A stretch of DNA of 64,000 nucleotides from Morinoia aosen (Eukaryota; Arthropoda; Malacostraca; Amphipoda; Talitridae): NCBI GenBank assembly GCA_030386875.1, contig CM059573.1:27569891-27633890 (forward strand). The letters are read 5' to 3'. A program made the position numbers and the translations under genes. Below, piece by piece: positions 11,190 through 21,000 of the stretch (positions are counted from its first letter, which is position 1; the number at the start of each line of letters is the position of its first letter). The notes under the pieces were generated by a model that worked only from the letters and a program-made list of their open reading frames with translations, was not told the origin of the DNA and ran no database searches.

Positions 11190-12030
11190 ATCAGGAACCT
11201 ACCCCAGAGCTAACGTCCCTCCCGGGGGGGGGGAGGGCATCCCTCTTACGGACCTTTTTTTCATTTTTGAACCTAAAGCAATGAAATTTGGTATACTGAT
11301 AGGAAATGCAATTTTGAATCATTTATCATCAATGACAAAATGCGATTTTCTTGAAAAGAAAACGGGAAATCATAGAAAACGACATTTTTGGGGGGGTTTT
11401 CTAAATGCTTCTCCTCCTACAGTTTTTGAGCTACAGTAATGACTTTGGTATCATTGAATGCAGAATAACGTGGACAAAAAAAAAAAAATCTGAAATTTTC
11501 AATTTTTTTCCATTTCATTTTTTTATATATTTCATCATTCATATTCCTCATCCCCATCCGAATATTTTTTTTATTATTGAATTTAGAGCAATGAAATTTG
11601 GTATACTGATAGGAAATACAATTTAGAATCATTTATCATTCATGACAAAATGCGATTTTCTTGAAAAGAAAATGGGAAATCATAGAAAACGACATTTGGG
11701 GGGGGGTTTCTAAATGCTTTTTCTCTGATAGTTTTTGAGCTACGGTAATGATTTTGGTATCATTGGATGCAGAATAACGTGGACATTCCAAAAACTTGAA
11801 TGCTTTTCCTCAAATTTCCAATATAAAAATTTAAAAAATTAAAAAGAAAAAAAATCAAAATATTCTCAAGAAAATTCAAATTTATGACGTCATAACTTTG
11901 AAACAAGAATGAATTTTGAAAAACTTCTCAATACATTTTAAAGCCCTTGTTTTTCTGCATCCAATGATACCAAAATCATCACTGTAGCTCAAAAAATGTA
12001 GGAGGAGAAGCATTTTGTTTCTTAAAAATA
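11190..12030. mobile_element. Palindromic repeat family A, copy 1
   Basis: Blocks CTCCTCCTACAG, TTTTTGAGCTACAG and TTTGGTATCATTG appear forward at 11407-11462 and inverted at 11958-12011. A third, forward copy lies at 11718-11772 because about 200 bp (11276-11474) are duplicated at 11588-11785. The centre holds the 8-bp palindrome TGACGTCA (11885-11892). A second family member lies at 26940-27450. No coding capacity. Confidence 0.8.
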
Positions 12031-12061
12031 GGTTTTATAAAAAAAGTAACTTATCAAGACG

Positions 12062-12366
12062 TTTGTCATTACATCTTCGAAGTTTACAAAGCTAGAGCAA
12101 TGCGGTTTGTTGCATTTGAAAGTGACATATGTGCTCTATCAATATTACGGGGGGATTTCCAAAATTGTTTCTGGAAAGATTTCCGTAGACTTTTTTACCC
12201 TAAAATTATAACTTTTGCATTGAGACTCTGACAAAAAAATTCATATAAATTCGGAATGAAATAAATCAAAAATTCCCCCCGTATTATGGATAGAGCGCAC
12301 GCTTGACTTTCAAATGCAACAAACCGCATTGCTCTAGCTTTGTAAATTTCGAAGATGTAATGAATA
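12062..12366. repeat. inverted repeat next to family A
   Basis: Arms 12066-12158 and 12269-12362 match as reverse complements over about 90 bp with few differences (shared blocks CATTACATCTTCGAA, GCTAGAGCAATGCGG, TTGCATTTGAAAGT, TACGGGGGGA). The loop is about 110 bp. This is a separate small palindromic element or an inner part of a larger composite. Confidence 0.85.
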
Positions 12367-12709
12367 ATATATGTATATATATAATTTTTTTTTTTTCAAA
12401 TAAAAAATTTTCTATGGCCTTATGAAAAATTTTTGTTTAAGATAAGTTGTTACAAATGTGGAGATCTAGTAGTCTGCAAATTTTCATAGACGTACGTCCA
12501 ATAGAACCAAAGTTGACCATTTTGTCAAAATGCTTCCCTTGAATCCATGTACCAGAGATTCAGAGATACACGATTTTTCTCTCGCTTCTATGCGCGGCGG
12601 GTGTTCTTGGATACGTGGTATGATATTTGTAAGTTTCTTCTGTTCATTTGAAAACAGTTAATTATATTCGTGTTTTATTGGACATGATCGTTCTAAATTT
12701 TTGATGTGA
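12367..12709. other. AT-rich spacer
   Basis: No supported feature. Confidence 0.4.
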
Positions 12710-12929
12710 CCGCTCACACTTTTTTATTAATGTTTTGGTCAATGTGAAGCGTGATGTGATCAAAGGAAATGGGAATTGTATTCTCAAGAATCACTAAAGG
12801 AACCCATTTAAGAACGTTTTACACGAATGACGTTTTGCTCGCTGATGCGTTATTTTAGAATTTTTAGAATTTAGAACTTTGAACTTGGCTTTCGCGTGCC
12901 AAGGAAGCGGGCGTGCCGAGTGGAATTTA

Positions 12930-13013
12930 ATTAATAACGGAAGCTAATGAAATTAATAACGGAAGCTAATTAAATTAATAACGGAAGCTAATTAAATTAA
13001 TAACGGAAGCTAA
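12930..13013. repeat. 22-bp tandem repeat, four copies
   Basis: Units start at 12930, 12952, 12974 and 12996 and read close to ATTAATAACGGAAGCTAATT; the last is shortened. Confidence 0.95.
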
Positions 13014-13155
13014 CCCCCTATTACAAACGTAAAAAGGTTGGGTCGTGAGGGGAAGCCACAGTTCTTCTAGTGAAAATTATATATAAAGGTTGAAAGCAAC
13101 CCATTAAGGTCACGTCAACAATCGTGTTTACATCTGCTCCATGATGGCGGCGTCC

Positions 13156-13236
13156 GTACCGGGTGGCGCCATCTATGAGCTAACTGTAAAGGTGTTGGTA
13201 CCGGGTGGCGCCATCTATGAGCTGACTGTAAAGGTG
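13156..13236. repeat. 42-bp tandem duplication
   Basis: Two copies starting at 13156 and 13198 (GTACCGGGTGGCGCCATCTA at the start of each), differing mainly by one base in the GAGCT-ACTG part. They are GC-rich compared with the flanks. Confidence 0.95.
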
Positions 13237-13819
13237 ACGACATAATAATAACGACTAAAAAAACATCAAAAGCACCATGTACAAGAAATAGTACGGTAAC
13301 TTTTTGTGTTATTGACTGATAACAATATTTCTTATTATTTTATTAACAATTTCTATCATTCTTTCATTTCTACGAAGTTCTGGCGAAAACTTTAACACCA
13401 TATGATCCGAACTTTGCCTTTCCCGACCCTACCTGGTCGTAGTCTGTGTTGCACATTTTGCGCGGGAAAGCGATTTCACCTATAACTATAAAACTGAATA
13501 ATTCTAAAATAACGCATCAGCGAGCAGAATGTCATTCATGTAAAACGTTCTTAAATGGGTTCCATTCGTGATTCTTTGGAATACAATTCCCATTTCCTTT
13601 GATCACATCACGCTTCACATTGACCAATGTTTCTTCGTCTCTAACTGTCGAACGATATAACTATATGGTAACTGAAAGATTTTGTGCTAAGCACAGTTAC
13701 ACGGTTCAACTGTTTGTTTTGAAGGTATATTTAATTTTATCCCGGTTTATCGTCTTCCAGTTTATTCTGCTCAAAGTACAGGATGGTATTTTTTAATGAA
13801 TCAGAAGATAACAAAAGAT

Positions 13820-14555
13820 TCGATCAATATGCAGTTTAAGCCTTTCACTGAAATTAAAAATTTGGTTTCAAAGAATCACTAAAGGAACACATTCAAAAAC
13901 GTTTTACATGAATGACATTCTGCTCGCTGATGCGTTATTTTCGGGTAATTCAACTTTGAAATTTTCGTGTTCCATTGCAGTTCCAGTCAGTTGCGCGCTT
14001 GAGCTGTTAGAGTACGTTTGAATACTTTGTAATTCATTATTAGCCGACCCCGTGGAGCCTGAACCCACTTCAAGGATCTTTTAGTTAAAAACACAATAAA
14101 GGTTATGACCCAAAAATATTAGCGGCACTGGGGGTTGTGAATACTTAAATCTAGAGTATTCACTCCAATGGTTTCGCTAATGTTAACGGAGGCCGCCATA
14201 TTGAAACTGATGTCAACTGCATATCGATTTCAGCATTCACTACCCCAATCCTTCTAATATTTTTGGGTGATAACCTTTATTGTGTTATTAACTAAAAGAT
14301 CCTAGAAGTGGATTCAGGTTCCGCAAGGTCAGCTAATAATAAATTACAAAGCACCCAAACGTACCCTAACAGCTAAAGCGCGCAATGCAACTGTTATGGA
14401 ACACGAAAATTCAAAACTTGAACAACTCGTAAATAACGCATCAGCGAGCAGAATGTCATTCGTGTAAAATGTTTTTAAATGTGCTCCTCTAGTGATTCTT
14501 TGGAACGGAATTTTTAATATCCGTGAATGGCTTAAACTGCATATTGCCCGAAAAT
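13820..14555. mobile_element. Palindromic repeat family B, copy 2
   Basis: Arms of about 290 bp: 13820-14115 against 14262-14552, sharing AATATGCAGTTTAAGCC, the GCTCGCTGATGCGTTATTT core, TTTCGTGTTCCAT, and AACACAATAAAGGTTAT near the centre. The centre is about 14116-14261. The outer core is that of copy 1, but the inner sequence is unrelated, so two elements share terminal-type sequence around different interiors. Confidence 0.85.
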
Positions 14556-14574
14556 TCATATGTTTCATTAACAT

Positions 14575-15300
14575 TCGTTTCGAGACAAATGCATTGACGT
14601 GGAAAATTCCGAAGGTCTAGATTTGAAGAAGTAATATGTGACAAAAAGTTTTCCTCACGGTTTCATTAAACGAAAAACAGATACGGTCAGGGTCTGAAAA
14701 TAATGCTGGCATTTTGTACGGCACATGATATAATAAATTAGGGCTGGTTAGGCATGGAGAGGTTGTGGTATGTTGTCAGGATAGATTAGGGTAAATCAGG
14801 TTAAAGATAGATTGTGTTACATTGGGTTACTTCAGATTAGGTTATAAAGTACAGGAGGTAAGATTAGACTTTTCACATTGGAAAATGACCGGGAATTCTT
14901 CAACGGGACGAAAAATGTCATTTTTAACATCGCAGATATACCGCAGATTTCATAAGAATATATTAACGCTGCAACCGAAGATCATTTTCTTACAAATAAC
15001 CCTCGGATTTTCTCAAAAGATTAGTCATCTCATATATTCCAGGCAGAAATCGTGAAGACTCAAAGGCTCCAAACATAAACTTAAATAGTGAGTAAATAGT
15101 CTTCAACACACCGTGCCTTCAGGACGTCGAGCGAAATAAAGAAACCACAGTTGCACGACAAGCTATAAGAAAAACAAAAAGCTTCCACGAATACGTTAAC
15201 GAATGAATAAAAAAGGCAATGTTGAGGATTGTTCGGGAATCGATATTTAATTTTTGGGTGCCGAAACATAGTTAATTAGATCGGAATAAGCAAGTTTTCT
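14575..15300. other. no gene seen
   Basis: Contains only short open frames without motifs (for example 77 codons at 14822-15055). Confidence 0.5.
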
Positions 15301-15302
15301 TC

Positions 15303-15364
<62 letters not shown>
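15301..15364. repeat. (ATT)n array, (TAA)n tail of a LINE
   Basis: About 20 ATT units. On the minus strand this is (TAA)n directly after the end of the LINE remnant, so it is likely the 3' tail of that element; TAA-type tails are known for I-clade LINEs and some relatives. Confidence 0.85.
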
Positions 15365-15365
<1 letters not shown>

Positions 15366-16345
15366 ATCAAGCAAAGCAACCCCAACGGGACGGATCGTGG
15401 ATCCATAGATTTCACATAGGAAACCCCGCCAGCATCAACTCCACGAACAGTGAAACAAAAACAAGGAACAAAGAGAAAACTAAAGGAAGAAAGCAGGAGA
15501 AGGAGAAGGACATACCAACCACGCAACAACCAGGAGTTGACAGCACCCTCGAAACCACCCAACGAAACCGAATCAAACACGGCAGAGGGAAGGGAGTTCC
15601 AGCGGGCAACGGAACAGGGGACAAAGCAACGCCTATACCGCGAAGTCCTACATCTAACTTCCCTCAGCTCAAAACTATGAGCAGCAGCAGCAGCAGCAGC
15701 AGCACGGGTAGCCCGAATCTGCTCGGCCCTTGGGGGAAGCATATGGAATAACCAGTGCCTTCTATAGTTGAATAGCTTATAAAAAACGCAAAGTTGGGCA
15801 ACCAGTACCGTCTCTGTGCGCCAGAGACGGTATGACCAATCCCGGACATAGCGCTGATGCAGATCTTACAATGCGATCCAAGAGACGCAGGTGGCAATCA
15901 GCCGCAGAACCCCAAACAGGCGAACAATACTCGAGCAGAGGAAGAAGAAAGGCACAGAAGCCTCTCCGCACCAACTGAGGGTCCTGATAAATTCCACCAA
16001 TTACCCTCAGGATCCCCAGCCTTTTGGAGACCTGTGAGACTACCCTCCGCACATGAGCCTCAAATGTGAGCCTCCCATCAAACCGCACACCCAGGAAATC
16101 AAGTTCAGGGTAAACCTCAATAACTCCCCGACATATGACTAGCTCACCGAACGGGGGCTCACTGGTCCTGGATCTACTCACTATGAGCGCCTTTGACTTA
16201 CTAGGATTAAGTATCATATTCCACCTCAAGCACCATTCGTTGATGCGTAACAAATCAGCATTCATGTCTTCTACCACCGCTGGACGCAACATGGGACCGG
16301 GCACAACGGCGACTAATGACGAGTCATCAGCATAAGCAATAAAAT
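15365..16345 (-). pseudogene. 5'-truncated LINE reverse transcriptase
   Basis: The first segment (16433-15777, minus) carries FIAYADDSS, the catalytic YADD box C, at residues 31-39 of that frame. LNPSKSKALIVSRSRT, LDFLGVRFD and LLEYCSPVWGSAADCHLRLL follow in the normal RT-thumb order. A second frame (15742-15362) gives CRTSRYRRCFVPCSVARWNS and LPSAVFDS, the usual C-terminal end of this LINE type. A frameshift lies near 15740-15776, and a GCT/AGC run (15676-15702) has expanded into a poly-Ala stretch. Boxes 0 to B and the endonuclease are absent: sequence upstream of about 16345 is unrelated, so this is a 5'-truncated insertion. Jockey/CR1-like or I-like; not decided. Confidence 0.85.
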
Positions 16346-16735
16346 TAAAATCTATGCACTTTCCGTCGTAAACGATTATTTTACGAATTATAGCGGTATG
16401 TTTAGTTTCGTCTACGATGACGAATGCGCTCAAATAAACAGTTACTCATTGATTTTCGAATTTTGTTGCTTGAATCGTGGTAAAGACATCGAAATAAACA
16501 ACTTTTCTTCTATACACTTTTTTCGTCAAATTAGTATTTAACGAGGTATAGCGGTAGGTTTGGTTTCGTCTTTGATGACGATCGGGCTGGAAGCGAGACG
16601 GCATTGCAGTGATACCGTCCGACGTGCTGCTTGAATTACTTCCCGCTCCAAACACTTGAGTTGCGGTAACTAATTCACCGCTATAACTCGTAAAATACTT
16701 ATTTACGACGGAAATTGCATAGAATAAAACATGTA
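16340..16735. repeat. inverted repeat with internal direct copy at LINE truncation point
   Basis: A block at about 16348-16408 (TCTATGCACTTTCCGTCGTA, then TATAGCGGTATG) recurs inverted at about 16674-16722 (ACCGCTATAA, TTTACGACGGAAATTGCATAG) and again in direct orientation at about 16510-16580 (TATAGCGGTAGG, TTTCGTCTTTGATGACGA). The truncated end of the LINE at 15365-16345 abuts it. Possibly the target repeat into which the LINE inserted. Confidence 0.6.
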
Positions 16736-17039
16736 TATTTCGATCTAATTTTCTATGTTTAGAATTCGAAAAGTGCATAATCGATTCCCGAACAGTCCTC
16801 AACATTAACCATAAAAAACGCCGCAAGACCGAGGATTAAACTTGACTGCTAACCCTAATATGTAGATGACAGAACTAAAGGCATGATTTTAAATTTAAAT
16901 CAACCGCCAAGCTTAAAAATGTAGCTAGCTCAAGCTGGCGATGCTCTCACGGGAGAAGAGGTACAAACATGTCAGTCTATTAAGCATATAATTCCACCAG
17001 AAATGTAGTTCTCCGTGTATATGAAAAAACAACTGAAGT

Positions 17040-17290
17040 TGTCAGCGAACCCTCTACAATTATGTTCAATCATGTCTCACAACTGAGCTATTCTCGCCGT
17101 ATCGAAAACAGCCCTATGTCATCCATTTTCAAAAAAGGCAACGAACGAAAAAAATCCAAAGCCATCGCCCAATCAACTTGACATCTATGATCTGTGCTTG
17201 GACCAGTGATCGACATTGACATTCTAATCCAGTAAAATGATAAAAGTAGATTCAAAATCCTAAATACTCACTGCTTGCAGAAGATTTAAC
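17040..17290 (+). pseudogene. LINE RT N-terminal remnant, part 1
   Basis: Plus-strand pieces read SSIFKKGNERKKS and, after a frameshift, PSPINLTSMIC. These match the order PIFKKG ... NYRPI-LTSI-CK of RT motifs 0-1 in non-LTR retrotransposons. The preceding FNHVSQLSYSRR fits the usual helix before them. Multiple stops are present. The fragment appears to continue at 17745-17865 beyond an inserted SINE. Confidence 0.6.
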
Positions 17291-17439
17291 TGAAATTTCC
17301 CAACCTCAAGCCCTGAACATTTTTCTACCTTTAAACAACATCACCCTGGTGAAATGAAAAGGTTGAGAAAGAGCTCACCTTATAGAACCTTTCTAAACCG
17401 ACCGGAAATGGCCGGTCATCTTGTACATTAGTTTTTCGA

Positions 17440-17625
17440 ATGCCTTATAACTAACACCTGGGCGCAATGATGGTCACCCCGGTCACGCCGGTACCCATTT
17501 CCGACACCTGGGTAGAGTGGGGAATTGTGGCCGAGTTCTCCCTTTTCCCAAAAGGGAGAATCCTTCCTTCCCGTGAAGGGCGCGCGCTCTTAACCACTCG
17601 GTCACAGTAAAATGGAACTATTCTA
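17440..17625 (-). mobile_element. tRNA-derived SINE
   Basis: On the minus strand near 17610 the sequence reads GACCGAGTGGTTAAGAGCG, a good polymerase III box A with the layout of Ser/Leu-type tRNAs, followed by CGCCCTTCACGGGAAGG. No clear box B (GGTTCGANTCC) and no tRNA fold could be made, so it is not a working tRNA gene. It is bounded by LINE RT sequence on both sides. A related head is at 42443-42520. Confidence 0.5.
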
Positions 17626-17744
17626 GAGGAATTCGAAACTATGCTCCCAGCCCCCCCTCAAAAAGTAATTATTCACGAGTAATTTGAAATAGGCCCGCTA
17701 CTCTCCATAATCTATTATCTATATCAACGTCCTTGGACTTGCAA

Positions 17745-17865
17745 TCAGTAAAGTGTACAAATTCGAGAGTGACAGAAACTTGTCACAGGGCTTTCCTCGG
17801 ACGAGACAGCCTTACCAATCACGCAAGCTTTTTATTCCGTCAGGGAAAAACATCAATAATTGTAT
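17745..17865 (+). pseudogene. LINE RT remnant, part 2
   Basis: The plus strand reads CHRAFLGRDSLTNHASFLF, resembling the QHGF--GRSCLTNLL-F block that follows motif 1 in LINE RTs. It lies in the right order after 17040-17290, separated by the SINE. Confidence 0.5.
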
Positions 17866-17879
17866 CTTTGGGAATTAAC

Positions 17880-18070
17880 GCTCTCGTGGAGATGATATAA
17901 GTTTCCGGACTGAAGGTTAGGTGGGCGTTCCTGTAGATTAAAAAGACTATATATGTTTTTCGCCTGTTACGAACCATCTTTTTTCGGTACACAACTATCA
18001 TTTTCTCAGTACCTATGTACTACTTTCTGCTTCAAATTTATCTTGTTACATTAACTTCTTTCGTCTTACT
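17880..18070 (+). repeat. dispersed repeat family E, copy 3 (partial)
   Basis: Shares GGTTAGGTGGGC, the CATCTTTTTTCGG block and CAGTACCTATGTACTACTTTC with copies at 1740 and 9735 in the same order. Confidence 0.45.
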
Positions 18071-21000
18071 GTTGCAGGGCGCAGAACGAGGGAATGTGTC
18101 TCCAAATGTGCCTGCAAATGTGTCTTTGCTGGTCAGCTGCGAGGGTAGAGACAGCTGGTCCCAAGTGTAAATTTTACTGTTATACAAAGGTTTGTAGGAA
18201 TGCGGACTGTTGCTGTAAAGGGTAGGAGCGTGCGCCTCAAAATGCACCTTTAAACACCGATGAGCTCGTTTACGTGCTCGTCGGCGAGCGGGGTTAAGGG
18301 GCGGCATAGGGACACACCTTGAGCACACGGTAAATTCATGCTAAAAACGCCTTCTACCATTTCTTTTGAGGGGTACCTCAAAAGAACCTTTCTTGTAGTT
18401 AGGGAGGCAGAAACTAAATTATAATCCAATTTAATGGGCCTGTTCCTCATTCTGGTCAATATCATTTGAGCGTTAATATCGATTAACGCTAAGTATTGCA
18501 CATTTTCACAGACACTTAGGAATTCCTACAGACCGAGGGTGATAGTTTTAAATATAAATATGGCAAAGATGACTATCGTATAAACCATTTAATTATAAAG
18601 AAAGACGTTGGGAGCGTTCGCTCATAATTATTTAAAAAAAAGGTAAGTCGTTTGTAAAACAATGGAATGAACTAGATATGCAATTCAAACATACACAAAA
18701 ATGTAAATATAATGTTAAGAAAAAACAGACTCTCTGTTAACAATTCATAACTCAAAAGAACTAAGATGGCTTTTCAGAATTGGTTTGTTCCCATGAGTGA
18801 GAAGAAATTTTGAAATTTTTAACTGTGTGGAAATATTCACCTACCCTACTCAAGACTGAAACTGTTGTTGCTGATTATGGTATTACTCAAAACTACTTGA
18901 TCCCTTATAGGGAGTGTGCAGGAATTGCTGTTATATTTGCAGTAAGATAATTCCTGCCACGACATTCAGCGATCCTACAACCTATACTACGTGCGAAGTC
19001 ATACTCACTCAGATGCACGTAATGCACAATTGTATTTATATCTCACGAATGCCTGCATTACGGCCGAAAATTTATCATCAAAACGAAAGTGAGAACTAAT
19101 TTCAAAGCTTCTGCCCATTATGACTCATTAATTTCGTTCGCTGAAATATTTCCTCAGCAGACTAAAAATTCCCGTTTTCATTTTCTGAAGCGATGACCAA
19201 AGTACGGAAACGGTAAGGTGTGAGCTCATAGCTGTTGATGCATAAATGAAAATGGAAGAGTACGTGTGTGCCTATGGATAGGAGCTGCTACATTTTTTTG
19301 CAGCTTCAAACGAAACACACATTCCTACGATTGTGTACGACATCTTTTTTCAAGAGGCAAAGGATGTGAGGCACCCGTGTTAACGAAATTTATTCCTTTT
19401 AAGGTTGAATAAAAACCTTTCATAAGAAAGTGTATGGCAACACTTGTCACCTAGGCATAAGCTAAGTCGATTTTCAACTTCTCAATTGAATTCATGAATG
19501 CAGAGTGTGCGCTAAACACTATCAGTAAGTCGTTTATTGTATAGTCTTGTTTAAACTTGTAAACTTTGTTTCAAACGTACAATTAGGAAAAAAATTTCCT
19601 AATTTATTTCATTTCTTTTTTTTCTGTTCCAGACTAGGTAAAATATCCATTAAAATTCCACTTAATTTCTAGTTTCGTCCATATAGTTACAACCCGTCCG
19701 AACCCCTGTTTTAGGGTGAGTTTGATTGTTCATAGCTTTTAAGTTAATCAAGATCTTTGAATTTCAATGTCCGGCATCACCGTCTTGTGTAATTTCACGC
19801 TTATATAACATACTTTACTTTGTTTAAATTGAATTGTAACCTCTTGGAATATATAAAATAAAAGATCGGACTTGATCTTTCCAGGTTTCGGTTTGCGGAC
19901 GAAGCTCAAGTCTAAATGATTATTATCCTGCCTGGCTAGTCATATAACGTACCTAACCCCCACAGATGCAATAGGTTTAAGTTTGTAAGGCTCAGATAGC
20001 CTATACTATGGAGACTGGTACCCCAGACTATTAGGTTTCCTCTATTCAAGAAAACCTTCGAGACTTTCATGTTTCTTGTCCACTCTGCTTCCTTCAGATT
20101 TCATACTTTTATTGCGATCTCTTCTTTGTTTTTTCCTCCTCTTTCTATATAACTTACTGTTTCTGTGTGGTATCCTGTGTGAAAATGCCATTGTGAATAG
20201 ATTCCCCCTTTTTACAGTCAATGCTAAAAAGTCACTATTCCTCGCTCTCTTGAGCTCACTTTTGTTGTGGTTAAGTAGTCTTGAGCTAACTAATATTATG
20301 ATGATAATGTGTGAGACGTCTCTAACATCATCAAGTGTTGATTTGAAATGTAAATTGAACGTAAAAATTAAAACTCATTACATTTTTAGTACGTTCCTGG
20401 ATTCATCCAGAAACGTTTAAAATGTTAAATAATTTTATTGTTTACTTATAATTCTATGCTCTAATATGCAAGCCAAGAATGTGAGCATTGATTACTGGCA
20501 TTTGTTGCTCAACTCTTCCATTTATAAATAACACTATTTCTATTGGTAATCTGAAAAGCGAGAATTAAGTATGTGCGTATAAATAATTTTCATAGTATTT
20601 ATACTCATCTAAAATGTGATGAATAATAATTCAGGAATGAAATTCAGAAAATATTGTGCTACTTCCATGTCTAATAGAATAGATGACATACATAGCTTTG
20701 TTTTTATTTCAACCCGTGAATGAAATGATCATTTATGAGGCTATTTTTTGGCGAGGGTAGAATTTAGTTTCCAGGAGCATGCTTCAAGGTGTTAGTGTTT
20801 TTTGTCCATTTGACATGTGCATGGACGTTGTAACTACCACCGTTAGAATACTTTAATTTGAAATTGTTGTGAACTAACTATTGGAGAACGATTTCAATTT
20901 AATTGAATTGTTATATGATGACTACAATTAAAATGACATTATCAAATGTTTCAAATCCATCAAGAAAGTAGCAACCAACAATAACTGTTTTTTTCTGAAT

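Larger units (their letters stand above)
12710..13632. mobile_element. Palindromic repeat family B, copy 1
   Basis: Arms 12735-12872 and 13497-13625 are reverse complements with only a few mismatches, including GGTCAATGTGAAGCGTGATG, a GAATCAC block, GTTTTACA-GAATGAC and GCTCGCTGATGCGTTATTTT. The interior (12873-13496) carries two short tandem repeats annotated separately. No transposase was found. The same arm core is reused at 13820-14555 and, diverged, at 37345-37412. Confidence 0.85.

Noticed and set aside
15450-15680. 76-codon plus-strand frame
   Set aside because: Antisense of the LINE C-terminal region; the real signal is on the minus strand.
20076-20420. Membrane protein gene from a hydrophobic 114-codon frame
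   Set aside because: Leu/Phe runs come from T-rich DNA; no supporting signal.
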